DNA of 33,015 nucleotides. Source: Bacteroidia bacterium (GTDB lineage Bacteria; Bacteroidota; Bacteroidia; B-17B0; Aurantibacillaceae). The position numbers and the translations under genes are program-made. Within the stretch, counting starts at the first letter, position 1; each line of letters begins with the position of its first letter. Below, piece after piece: positions 24,520-32,061 of this stretch. The notes beneath the pieces are model-generated. The model was not told the DNA's origin, searched no databases, and was given only the letters and a program-made list of their open reading frames with translations. The DNA lies in contig JADLER010000069.1 of the NCBI GenBank assembly GCA_020846025.1, positions 1-33,015 of the forward strand, written 5' to 3'.

Positions 24520-25137
24520 TTACTTTACCAAACTATTGTTATAAGGTATTCTATTTATAATCGAACGACCAAGGGTTACCTCATCTGTATATTCCAACTC
24601 ATCTCCTACGGCAATACCTCTAGCAATTACAGATAAAGTAACTTGAAAAGACGCTAATTTTTTAAATACAAAAAAACTAGTTGTTTCCCCTTCCATAGTA
24701 GCATTTAGCGCTAAAATCACCTCACTTACTTTATTCTGACTAACTTTTTCAACTAACGAATCTATATTCAAATTACTAGGACCAATGCCTTCCATAGGTG
24801 AAATTAAACCTCCTAATACATGGTAAATACCTTTGTATAATCCTGTATTTTCAATAGCCATTACATCTCTGTAATCTTGCACTACACAAATTGTTTGTTG
24901 CTGACGTAAAGGATTTACGCACACATCACATATATCATTATCTGAAATTGTATGACAACTCTTACAAAATTTTAATTCGTGCTTTAAGGAATTAAGCACC
25001 TTAGAAAAACCTTCTACATCATTGGTATCTTTTTTTATAAGATGCAACACATACCTAAGTGCCGTTTTTTTGCCTACACCAGGTAAACTCGAAAAATGAT
25101 TTACTGCCTGCTCTATTAACTTAGATGAAAATTCCAC
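24520..25137 (-). CDS. recR: Recombination protein RecR
   Basis: RecR works with RecF/RecO to load RecA at gaps during recombinational repair. The 205-residue product has the N-terminal helix-hairpin-helix (SLPGVGKKTALRYVLHL at 17-33), a zinc site Cys58, Cys61, Cys70, Cys73 (CKSC, CDVC), the Toprim start TICVVQDYRDVMAIE, YHVLGGLISPMEGIGP, and the final Walker-B-like region of the family (IARGIAVGDELEYTDEVTLG). Length is normal. It follows the PorE-like gene on the same strand with 28 bases between, so it is probably co-transcribed from the promoter upstream of that gene. It ends at the shared terminator at 24431. Confidence 0.96.
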   Translation of the reverse strand: MEFSSKLIEQAVNHFSSLPGVGKKTALRYVLHLIKKDTNDVEGFSKVLNSLKHELKFCKSCHTISDNDICDVCVNPLRQQQTICVVQDYRDVMAIENTGLYKGIYHVLGGLISPMEGIGPSNLNIDSLVEKVSQNKVSEVILALNATMEGETTSFFVFKKLASFQVTLSVIARGIAVGDELEYTDEVTLGRSIINRIPYNNSLVK

Positions 25138-25165
25138 ACCCTAATAACTGATAATTAACTAACTA

Positions 25166-26731
25166 TTATTTTACAAATTCAATTTTCATACTTATCTCAG
25201 CTTGATAAGAGGCTTTATCATATACTTGAATTGTTTTATTTATCGGTTTAAATCCAGGAGCTTCCATACTTAATTGATACTTACCAGGTGGTAATATAAC
25301 TACAAAACGCCCAGTTGCAGGATTTGGGATATAATTACCTACTAACTCTTTGGTAATGTTATCGGATACTGATATAAATACATCAGAATAATTAATTTCT
25401 TCTCCGCCTCTAGTGGTTAATTCACCTATCACAACTGAATATTCGTTCTCTACTTCATTAAATGTTACTCTATAAATATCATAATCGCCATAACCACCAT
25501 TTCGTGTAGAGGCGATATAACCATATTTTCCATTTTTAGAAATACGGAAATTCATATCATCATCTGTTGTATTTATTGGGTATCCCATATTTTTTGGAAT
25601 AGAAAATTTATTCTCCTCATCTAAAGTTGATTTAAAGATATCATACCCCCCCATACTAGTATGACCTTTTGATGAAAAATATAATGTTTTTCCATCAGGC
25701 GAAAGATTAGGAAAATCCTCATCATAAGGTGTATTAATTGTTGGGCCAGCATTTTGTGGTTCCATCCATTTTTTTCCTACTTTTTTACAAATGTAAATAT
25801 CAGTTCCCCCTAGCCCACCTTTACGATTACTAGCAAAATAAATCGTATTTCCATCTGAAGCTATACACGCAGCAATTTCGTCACCTCCAGAGTTTATCTT
25901 AGTATCTAATTTTTCGGGTTTGCCATAAGTACCCACAGCATCCATTTTACTGATGTATAAATTACCCTTTCCTTTTCCTGTACCTTCTGGCATAAATAAT
26001 AAAATTTCATCGCCATCTTCACTTAAGCCCACTACTTCCATACCTTCATTACCCTTATTGATTGGAGCTCCTATTGGTCCTGCTTTTTCATACTCTCCAT
26101 TTATTACCTTTGATAGATAGACAGAATTTTTAAAATTACCATTCTCCATTCTCTCAGCATTTTTCTCAGGTCGTTTTGTATTATATACAATAAAAGATTC
26201 GTTAGATGTTACAAATGGATAATAATCATTATACTCTGAATTGATATTACCACCTAAGTTTTGGAAAGACACATCTACTGGATACTTCATTAACTCTTTA
26301 GCATTTATACAATGTTGTATTTGTAACGCAGCATCTACTAAATTAAACACTGTTCCTTTGGCATCTTGCTTAAATTTTGTAAAAACCGCAATCGCTTCAT
26401 CAAAACGATTAGCATATTGATAGGCTCTCCCTAATAAATAATCAGCATTTGGATCATGCTTTTCTTTTCGCACCACAATTTCTAAATGTGGCGCGGCTTT
26501 ACTTTTGTTCATATTACTATTTAAGTAACAAACAGCTACATTATAGTTTAATTGTTCATTACGAGAATCCTCATCTAACAACTGAAGAAAATCGGTTAAA
26601 GCATCTTCGTAATTTCCTACTTTCATTTTAGCCATTGCTACCTCAGGAGTAACTTTTGTAAAGCCATCAGCTTGCGCACTGGATACAAATACGCTTATTA
26701 AACAAATTAAGGTGATAAGTTGTCTTTTCAT
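25166..26731 (-). CDS. PorE-like envelope protein: TPR, beta-propeller and regulatory domain, no OmpA domain
   Basis: The 521-residue product has a signal peptide (LICLISVFVSSAQA) without a lipobox Cys. TPR-like helices occupy about 30-140 (KVGNYEDALTDFLQLL, ANRFDEAIAVFTKF). A WD40-like PD40 propeller follows at about 165-420, with repeated SPDGKTLYFSSKG-type strands and the ending IASTRNGGYGDYDIYRV. A carboxypeptidase-regulatory-like domain covers about 425-521 (PATGRFVVILPPGKYQLSME). This is the architecture of PorE and related T9SS-associated proteins, but the C-terminal OmpA-like peptidoglycan-binding domain is absent: the protein stops right after the regulatory domain. It may be a paralogue that interacts with the T9SS or another envelope complex without anchoring to peptidoglycan. 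The role is inferred. recR follows in the same direction. Confidence 0.84.
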   Translation of the reverse strand: MKRQLITLICLISVFVSSAQADGFTKVTPEVAMAKMKVGNYEDALTDFLQLLDEDSRNEQLNYNVAVCYLNSNMNKSKAAPHLEIVVRKEKHDPNADYLLGRAYQYANRFDEAIAVFTKFKQDAKGTVFNLVDAALQIQHCINAKELMKYPVDVSFQNLGGNINSEYNDYYPFVTSNESFIVYNTKRPEKNAERMENGNFKNSVYLSKVINGEYEKAGPIGAPINKGNEGMEVVGLSEDGDEILLFMPEGTGKGKGNLYISKMDAVGTYGKPEKLDTKINSGGDEIAACIASDGNTIYFASNRKGGLGGTDIYICKKVGKKWMEPQNAGPTINTPYDEDFPNLSPDGKTLYFSSKGHTSMGGYDIFKSTLDEENKFSIPKNMGYPINTTDDDMNFRISKNGKYGYIASTRNGGYGDYDIYRVTFNEVENEYSVVIGELTTRGGEEINYSDVFISVSDNITKELVGNYIPNPATGRFVVILPPGKYQLSMEAPGFKPINKTIQVYDKASYQAEISMKIEFVK

Positions 26732-26878
26732 CTTTAGTATAACTTATAATAATAATGCACTAATTTATTATAAATTCTGAGAATTGACACCCAAATGTGC
26801 AAAACTGCTCAAATACTTTAATAAAAAAAACAACTTTATCGCTAATATTGATTAAGTTAAGTCTAAATCTTATAAGCT

Positions 26879-28543
26879 ATGACATCAACCCATATTTCAA
26901 GGATAACAACATCTGTTTTTTTAATTCTAATTACCTTAGTGGTTTCCACTTGCTCAGAATCAAAAAAAGACACGGATAACCGTACGGTATTTAATTATAA
27001 CGAGATGGCGGGCATTTCTGGATTAGATCCAGCATCTGCAAATAATACAGAAGATATTTGGGCATGCAACCAACTTTTTAACGGATTGGTGCAATTAAAC
27101 GACTCGCTACATGTTATTCCTTGTATTGCCATAAGATGGAACATTAGTGATGATGGTTTAACTTATACGTTTACATTAAGAAACGATGTAATGTTTCATG
27201 ATAATGAGTGTTTTGAAAATGGTAAAGGAAGAAAAGTTAATGCTCAAGATTTTGTAATATCATTTAATCGGCTATATGATTCTAGAGTTAGTAGCGCTGT
27301 ATCACTTTTAGCAAATATTGATCGGACCGAAAAAACAGGTTATAAGGGATTTACAGCACCAAATGATTCTACTTTTATAGTTTATTTAATTAAACCATCC
27401 AGCGCCTTTTTAAGCGAACTTACAATGAAATATTTTTCAGTAATTCCGTTCGAAGCATTTGATTTATATAAACAAGATTTTAGACGCCATCCTGTTGGAA
27501 CAGGGCCTTTTAAATTCAAATTATGGGAAGAAGGCACTAAATTAGTATTACTAAAAAACGAAAACTACTTTGAATATGATGGCAATAATAGATTACCTTA
27601 TATAGATGCTGTTACCATTTCGTTTGTAAAGGATAGAGAAACCGCTTTTATGGAACTACTAAATGGTAAATACGATATGTTAAGTGGTGCCGATGCGTTT
27701 AATATAAATGAGGTACTTGATAAAAACGGAAACTTAAAACCATTTTATGCTGAAAAATTCAACCTTCAAAAGCAAAACTTCTTAAAAACTGATTATCTTG
27801 GTTTTTTAATTGATGAAAATATAGACATAGTAAAAAAATCACCGCTTAAAGTAAAAGCCCTCAGAAAAGCCATTAATTATGGATTTGACAGAGTGAAACT
27901 GGTTAAATTCTTCAGAAATAATATTGGATACCCAGCCACCGCAGGATTCATACCTAATGGCATGTCTTCATTTAACGAAACCATTGTAAAAGGATACACT
28001 TATAATCCTGAAAAAGTACGTCAGTTATTAATTGAAGCGGGTTTCCCAGAAGGTAAAGGTTTACCTGAAATTACGTTACACACCACCGATAATTACATGG
28101 AACAAGTTGAATTTATTCAATCGCAGCTAGCTGAAAATAATATTAAAATTAATATTAGTGTCGATAAGCCTGTTGTTTTGAGACAAGCAGTGGCATCTTG
28201 CGAATATAATTTCTTTAAAAAATCGTGGGTAGGTGATTATGCCGATGAAGAAAATTTCATGAACTTGTTTTACAGTAAAAACTTTTCTCCAGTAGGTTCC
28301 AATTATTTTCATTATAACAATCCGGAGTTTGATGTACTTTTTGAAAAAGCAGCTCGTGAACAAAACAGAGCTGTAAAAGATGCACTGTATCAACAAATGG
28401 ATCAAATGCTGATAGATGATGCGCCAATTGTACCTTTATATTATGATCAAGTAATTAGGCTTGTGCATAAAAACATTTCTGGTTTATCTACCAATGCAAT
28501 GAATTTGCTTAACTTAAAACATGTAAAGAAAACTAATAAGTAA
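26879..28543 (+). CDS. ABC transporter substrate-binding lipoprotein, peptide/SBP_bac_5 family
   Basis: The 554-residue product has an N-terminal signal ending in VVSTC with Cys25, a plausible lipobox though Thr before the Cys is unusual. The mature part follows the family 5 (DppA/OppA) pattern: SGLDPASANNTEDIWACNQL, then DGLTYTFTLRNDVMFHDNE, DFVISFNRLYD, PVGTGPFKFKLWEEGTKLVL, ALRKAINYGFDR, and near the end MDQMLIDDAPIVPLYYD. Such proteins bind peptides or related ligands in the periplasm for import. No permease or ATPase gene is beside it in this window, so the partner must be elsewhere. It is convergent with ffh with only seven bases between the stop codons and no hairpin. No clear TAnnTTTG element is seen upstream. 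Confidence 0.88.
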   Translation: MTSTHISRITTSVFLILITLVVSTCSESKKDTDNRTVFNYNEMAGISGLDPASANNTEDIWACNQLFNGLVQLNDSLHVIPCIAIRWNISDDGLTYTFTLRNDVMFHDNECFENGKGRKVNAQDFVISFNRLYDSRVSSAVSLLANIDRTEKTGYKGFTAPNDSTFIVYLIKPSSAFLSELTMKYFSVIPFEAFDLYKQDFRRHPVGTGPFKFKLWEEGTKLVLLKNENYFEYDGNNRLPYIDAVTISFVKDRETAFMELLNGKYDMLSGADAFNINEVLDKNGNLKPFYAEKFNLQKQNFLKTDYLGFLIDENIDIVKKSPLKVKALRKAINYGFDRVKLVKFFRNNIGYPATAGFIPNGMSSFNETIVKGYTYNPEKVRQLLIEAGFPEGKGLPEITLHTTDNYMEQVEFIQSQLAENNIKINISVDKPVVLRQAVASCEYNFFKKSWVGDYADEENFMNLFYSKNFSPVGSNYFHYNNPEFDVLFEKAAREQNRAVKDALYQQMDQMLIDDAPIVPLYYDQVIRLVHKNISGLSTNAMNLLNLKHVKKTNK

Positions 28544-28550
28544 TTTCTTT

Positions 28551-29894
28551 TTAGAATTTCATTCCAGGAATATTAGGCATATTCTTCATTAATTTTGCCA
28601 TCGCATTTTTGTCGCCCATCATACGCATCATTTTGCGTGTATCTTCAAATTGCTTCAGTAATTTATTTACTTCTTGTATGCCTTGTCCGCTACCTTTAGC
28701 AATGCGCTGGCGGCGACTTCCATTTATAATTTCTGGGTTTGTTCGCTCCTTAGGTGTCATCGAGCCAATAATAGCTTCTATACCTTTAAAGGCATCATCA
28801 TTAATTTCAGCATCTTTCATTGCTTTGCCCACACCTGGTATCATCCCTACTAAATCTTTAATATTTCCCATCTTTTTAATTTGTTGTAACTGACCTAAAA
28901 AGTCGTTAAAATCAAATTGATTTTTAGCTATTTTTTTTGATAATTTTCGGGCTTCTTCTTCATTAAATTGTTCTTGAGCTCTTTCTACTAACGAAACCAC
29001 ATCTCCCATTCCCAATATACGATCGGCCATACGTTCTGGATAAAATATATCCAAAGCCTCCATCTTCTCACCAGTTCCAATAAACTTAATTGGTTTATTT
29101 ACTACAGACTTTATAGATAAGGCAGCACCACCTCTCGTATCACCATCAAGTTTAGTTAAAATAACACCATCAAAATTTAATCTATCATTAAAAGCTTTAG
29201 CAGTATTAACAGCATCTTGCCCTGTCATACTATCCACTACAAACAAAATTTCATTTGGTTTAATAGCGTCTTTTAAATCAGCAATCTCCGTCATCATCTG
29301 TTCATCAACAGCTAAACGACCAGCAGTATCTATTAATACTACGCTATTACCATTTTCTTTAGCTTGTTTGATAGCGGCTTCAGCAATTTTTATAGGATTT
29401 TTCTCTTCTCTATTTGAAAATACATCTACCCCAATTTGCTCTCCTAATACATGAAGTTGATCAATAGCAGCCGGGCGGTACACATCACACGCCACTAATA
29501 AAGGCTTTTTCCCTTTTTTAGTTTTTAAAAAATGAGCTAACTTACCTGTAAAAGTTGTTTTACCAGAACCTTGTAAACCACTCATTAAAATAACCGTAGG
29601 ATTACCGCCTAAATAAATTTCTTCTTTTTGCCCTCCCATCAATTGGGTTAATTCATCGTGGGTAATTTTAACTAACAATTGGCTAGGAGAAACCGCCGTA
29701 AGTACATTTTGTCCTAAGGCTTTTTCTTTTACAGTATCAGTAAATTGTTTGGCAACTTTATAGTTAACATCGGCATCTAAAAGTGCTTTGCGAACTTCTT
29801 TAAGTGTTTCAGCAACATTAATCTCCGTAATTTTTCCTTGCCCTTTTAGGGTTTTTAGTGCTCTTTCTAGTTTATCAGATAAATTATCAAACAT
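28551..29894 (-). CDS. ffh: Signal recognition particle GTPase Ffh
   Basis: Ffh binds signal sequences of nascent membrane proteins and, with 4.5S RNA and FtsY, delivers ribosomes to the membrane. The frame also opens at 29915, but ATG 29894 gives the canonical MFDNLSDKLERAL N-terminus. A perfect -7 element on the minus strand (29913-29920) places transcription start near 29905, so the longer start is unlikely. The 447-residue product has GLQGSGKTT at 106-114, CDVYRPAAIDQL, DTAGR at 189-193, TKLDGDTRGG from 247, and the Met-rich M domain with RRQRIAKGSG and RKMMRMMG, ending MPNIPGMKF. Length is normal. Its 3' end nearly touches the convergent substrate-binding gene. Confidence 0.97.
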   Translation of the reverse strand: MFDNLSDKLERALKTLKGQGKITEINVAETLKEVRKALLDADVNYKVAKQFTDTVKEKALGQNVLTAVSPSQLLVKITHDELTQLMGGQKEEIYLGGNPTVILMSGLQGSGKTTFTGKLAHFLKTKKGKKPLLVACDVYRPAAIDQLHVLGEQIGVDVFSNREEKNPIKIAEAAIKQAKENGNSVVLIDTAGRLAVDEQMMTEIADLKDAIKPNEILFVVDSMTGQDAVNTAKAFNDRLNFDGVILTKLDGDTRGGAALSIKSVVNKPIKFIGTGEKMEALDIFYPERMADRILGMGDVVSLVERAQEQFNEEEARKLSKKIAKNQFDFNDFLGQLQQIKKMGNIKDLVGMIPGVGKAMKDAEINDDAFKGIEAIIGSMTPKERTNPEIINGSRRQRIAKGSGQGIQEVNKLLKQFEDTRKMMRMMGDKNAMAKLMKNMPNIPGMKF

Positions 29895-29912
29895 GGTAAT
29901 AAAAATAAAAGG

Positions 29913-29920
29913 CAAAGATA
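29913..29920 (-). promoter_or_regulatory. Bacteroidota -7 promoter element of ffh
   Basis: Reads TATCTTTG on the minus strand, an exact TAnnTTTG match. It lies about 18 bases upstream of ATG 29894 and decides for that start over 29915. Confidence 0.6.
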
Positions 29921-30008
29921 ATGATATTCAACCTAATAATAAAATTAGCACTTTAGTTTATAGATGTATTATTTTTTAATCAAAACTGCACATTTTTAAC
30001 TTTGATTA

Positions 30009-30024
30009 ATATCATTTTTGATAT
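30009..30024. promoter_or_regulatory. Palindrome upstream of paaD, possible operator
   Basis: ATATCA-TTTT-TGATAT is a perfect inverted repeat with 6-base arms. It overlaps a second dyad, TTGAT-TAAT-ATCAT (30002-30015), which matches the FNR consensus at 9 of 10 positions. It is centred 46 bp upstream of the centre of a -7-like TACCTTAG (30059-30066, one mismatch). It may be a CRP/FNR-family or other dimer site for paaD-paaG. Confidence 0.4.
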
Positions 30025-30087
30025 TTAATTCTTCTTAGGAAAATAGCTTATAAAATGTTACCTTAGCCTTATAACAAACAAACTAAC

Positions 30088-30576
30088 GTGCATACTAAAG
30101 ACGACATATTTCTATTATTGTCTGAAATTCCAGATCCTGAAATTCCAGTTATTTCAATCACTGATTTAGGTGTTATTAGATCTATTGACATCAAAAATCA
30201 AGAAAGCATTTCTGTAAACATCACTCCTACATACTCAGGATGTCCGGCCATGAAACAAATAGAAGATGATGTAAAAAAGAAACTTTTGGATTATGGATTT
30301 AAAAACATTGCTGTTAATATGGTATTTTCACCACCATGGACTACAGATTGGATTCCGGAAGAAGCAAAAGAAAGACTTAGACAATATGGAATCGCCCCTC
30401 CAGAAGAAAGCACACAAGATAAAAGTTGGCTAACTGGTAAAAAAGTAACTGTTACTTGCCCTCGATGCAGCTCAAGAAACACCAAACTCATATCACAATT
30501 CGGGAGTACAGCCTGTAAAGCACTACATCAATGTAACGATTGTTTAGAACCTTTTGATTATTTTAAGTGTATCTAA
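30088..30576 (+). CDS. paaD: Phenylacetyl-CoA epoxidase subunit PaaD
   Basis: PaaD belongs to the MIP18/SufT-like (DUF59) family and is required for maturation of the multicomponent phenylacetyl-CoA 1,2-epoxidase. The 162-residue product opens with LSEIPDPEIPVISITDLGVI and YSGCPAMKQIEDDVKKKL, the DUF59 core. It has MVFSPPWTTDWIPEEAKERLR and RQYGIAPPEE, typical of PaaD, and a C-terminal cysteine set CPRCSSRNTKL, ACKALHQCNDC for a metal site. The start is a GTG, the only reasonable start before the conserved core. A -7-like TACCTTAG lies at 30059. Only paaG follows; paaA, B, C and E are not in the window, so the epoxidase itself must be encoded elsewhere. Confidence 0.92.
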   Translation: MHTKDDIFLLLSEIPDPEIPVISITDLGVIRSIDIKNQESISVNITPTYSGCPAMKQIEDDVKKKLLDYGFKNIAVNMVFSPPWTTDWIPEEAKERLRQYGIAPPEESTQDKSWLTGKKVTVTCPRCSSRNTKLISQFGSTACKALHQCNDCLEPFDYFKCI

Positions 30577-30635
30577 GAGTTTGTTTTCCTTAAAAATTAT
30601 GCTCATTTTTAAACATCCAAATAAAACAAAAAAAC

Positions 30636-31412
30636 ATGAATTTAATTACTACACAATTGCAAGATAAAGTAATGCTTATTACTTTAAACCGACCTGATAA
30701 ATTCAATAGTTTTAATAGAGAAATGGCAATGGAGCTACATTCTGCACTTGATAATGCAGAAACCAACCCACATGTAAGAGCCATTATTTTAACAGGAAAT
30801 GGCAAAGCTTTTTGTGCTGGACAAGATTTAGCAGAAGCCATTGATCCAAATGGCCCAGGCATTTCTCGTATTGTAGAAGAACATTATAATCCTATTGTTT
30901 TACGGTTACGAAAAATAGAAAAGCCTATCATAGCAGCTGTCAATGGTGTTGCAGCAGGTGCTGGAGCTAACATAGCTCTAGCTTGTGATATTGTTTTAGC
31001 AACGGCCTCTGCTTCATTTATTCAAGCATTTAGTAAAATAGGTTTAATACCAGATAGTGGTGGAACATTCTTTCTGCCTCGTCTTATTGGCATTCAAAGA
31101 GCAAGTGCATTAATGATAACTGGCGATAAAGTAACTGCTAATGAAGCACTACAAATGGGCATGATTTATAAAGTATTTTCGGATGAAACGTTTATGAATG
31201 AAGTTCACAACTTTGCTAACACAATAGCGAGTATGCCTACTAAAGGTATTGGATTAACAAAACGATTATTGAATGAAAGCCTATTTAACAGCTTCGATAA
31301 ACAACTTATTAGCGAAGGAAAAGTTCAAGTAGAAGCTGCCTCTACTCATGATTATAATGAAGGTGTAAAAGCATTCTTAGAAAAAAGAAAGCCTGAATTT
31401 ACAGGTCAGTAA
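30636..31412 (+). CDS. paaG: 2-(1,2-epoxy-1,2-dihydrophenyl)acetyl-CoA isomerase (PaaG), crotonase family
   Basis: PaaG converts the ring epoxide of phenylacetyl-CoA into the oxepin for later ring opening. The 258-residue product is a crotonase: NRPDKFNSFNREMAMELH, AIILTGNGKAFCAGQDL (oxyanion-hole strand), KPIIAAVNGVAAGAGANIAL (second oxyanion-hole Gly), and IGLIPDSGGTFFLPRLIG, whose Asp after the Pro is the PaaG-type acid in place of the hydratase Glu. ASTHDYNEGVKAFLEKRKPEF closes the fold. The match to PaaG is better than to general enoyl-CoA hydratases because of QDLAEAIDP and the IPDSGG motif. It follows paaD by 59 bases; 12 bases then separate it from the AraC-like gene. Confidence 0.88.
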   Translation: MNLITTQLQDKVMLITLNRPDKFNSFNREMAMELHSALDNAETNPHVRAIILTGNGKAFCAGQDLAEAIDPNGPGISRIVEEHYNPIVLRLRKIEKPIIAAVNGVAAGAGANIALACDIVLATASASFIQAFSKIGLIPDSGGTFFLPRLIGIQRASALMITGDKVTANEALQMGMIYKVFSDETFMNEVHNFANTIASMPTKGIGLTKRLLNESLFNSFDKQLISEGKVQVEAASTHDYNEGVKAFLEKRKPEFTGQ

Positions 31413-31424
31413 GTAAGCTTATAC

Positions 31425-31991
31425 ATGAGTGCTTCTATTTACATAAAAAATATGGTTTGCGACCGTTGTATAATGGTTATAGAAAATGAATTAAAGAAAT
31501 TAAACATTGTAGTTGAAGATATAAAATTAGGTGAAGTGGTTCTATCAAAAGAACTTAGTCATATCGAAAAAAACCAGTTAAAACATACACTTCATACTCT
31601 TGGATTTGAACTGATTGATGATAAAAAAACACGAATTATTGAAAAAATAAAAAACAAGATTATCGAACAAATTCATCATCAAGCATTTCATCAAAAAACC
31701 AACTTTTCAGAAATATTAAGCAGACAGCTTAATCATGATTACAATTATTTATCTAATCTTTTTTCTGAAATAGAAGGCATAACCATCGAAAAATACGTTA
31801 TTGCACAAAAAATAGAAAAAGTAAAAGAACTTTTATTATATAACGAATTATCGCTCAGCGAGATTGCAGATTCATTAAATTATTCAAGTGTAGCCTATCT
31901 TAGTAATCAATTTAAAAAAGTTACAGGTCAAACCCCAAGCGCCTTTAAGCTTAATAATGAAAATAAAAGGAAAGCATTAGATAAAATATAA
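31425..31991 (+). CDS. AraC-family regulator with N-terminal HMA-like CxxC domain
   Basis: The 188-residue product joins two parts. Residues 1-70 look like a heavy-metal-associated ferredoxin-like fold (IYIKNMVCDRCIMVIENELK, then VVEDIKLGEVVLSK, then HTLHTLGFELIDD), with Cys12 and Cys15 in MVCDRC in place of the usual MxCxxC of copper chaperones. Residues about 80-180 form an AraC-type double helix-turn-helix (LSEIADSLNYSSVAYLSNQF, KKVTGQTPSAFKL). It is much shorter than normal AraC proteins because it lacks a cupin-type domain. Such proteins occur in Bacteroidota from memory, often near copper or metal genes; here it follows paaG by 12 bases and precedes prfA. It may regulate metal homeostasis, with the position possibly incidental, or the paa genes. 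Confidence 0.8.
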   Translation: MSASIYIKNMVCDRCIMVIENELKKLNIVVEDIKLGEVVLSKELSHIEKNQLKHTLHTLGFELIDDKKTRIIEKIKNKIIEQIHHQAFHQKTNFSEILSRQLNHDYNYLSNLFSEIEGITIEKYVIAQKIEKVKELLLYNELSLSEIADSLNYSSVAYLSNQFKKVTGQTPSAFKLNNENKRKALDKI

Positions 31992-32038
31992 TTTAAAGCA
32001 TTCTTGAATAAAATTCTATAAAGAACAGCACAAATTAG

Positions 32039-32046
32039 TATTTTTG
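32039..32046 (+). promoter_or_regulatory. Bacteroidota -7 promoter element of prfA
   Basis: TATTTTTG matches TAnnTTTG exactly, 15 bases before ATG 32062, giving a leader of about 10 bases. Confidence 0.5.
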
Positions 32047-32061
32047 CGCTTTATTACTATT

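Noticed and set aside
29895-29915. Upstream ATG extending Ffh by seven residues
   Set aside because: It lies above the transcription start predicted from the TATCTTTG element, and MFDNLSDKL is the canonical Ffh start.
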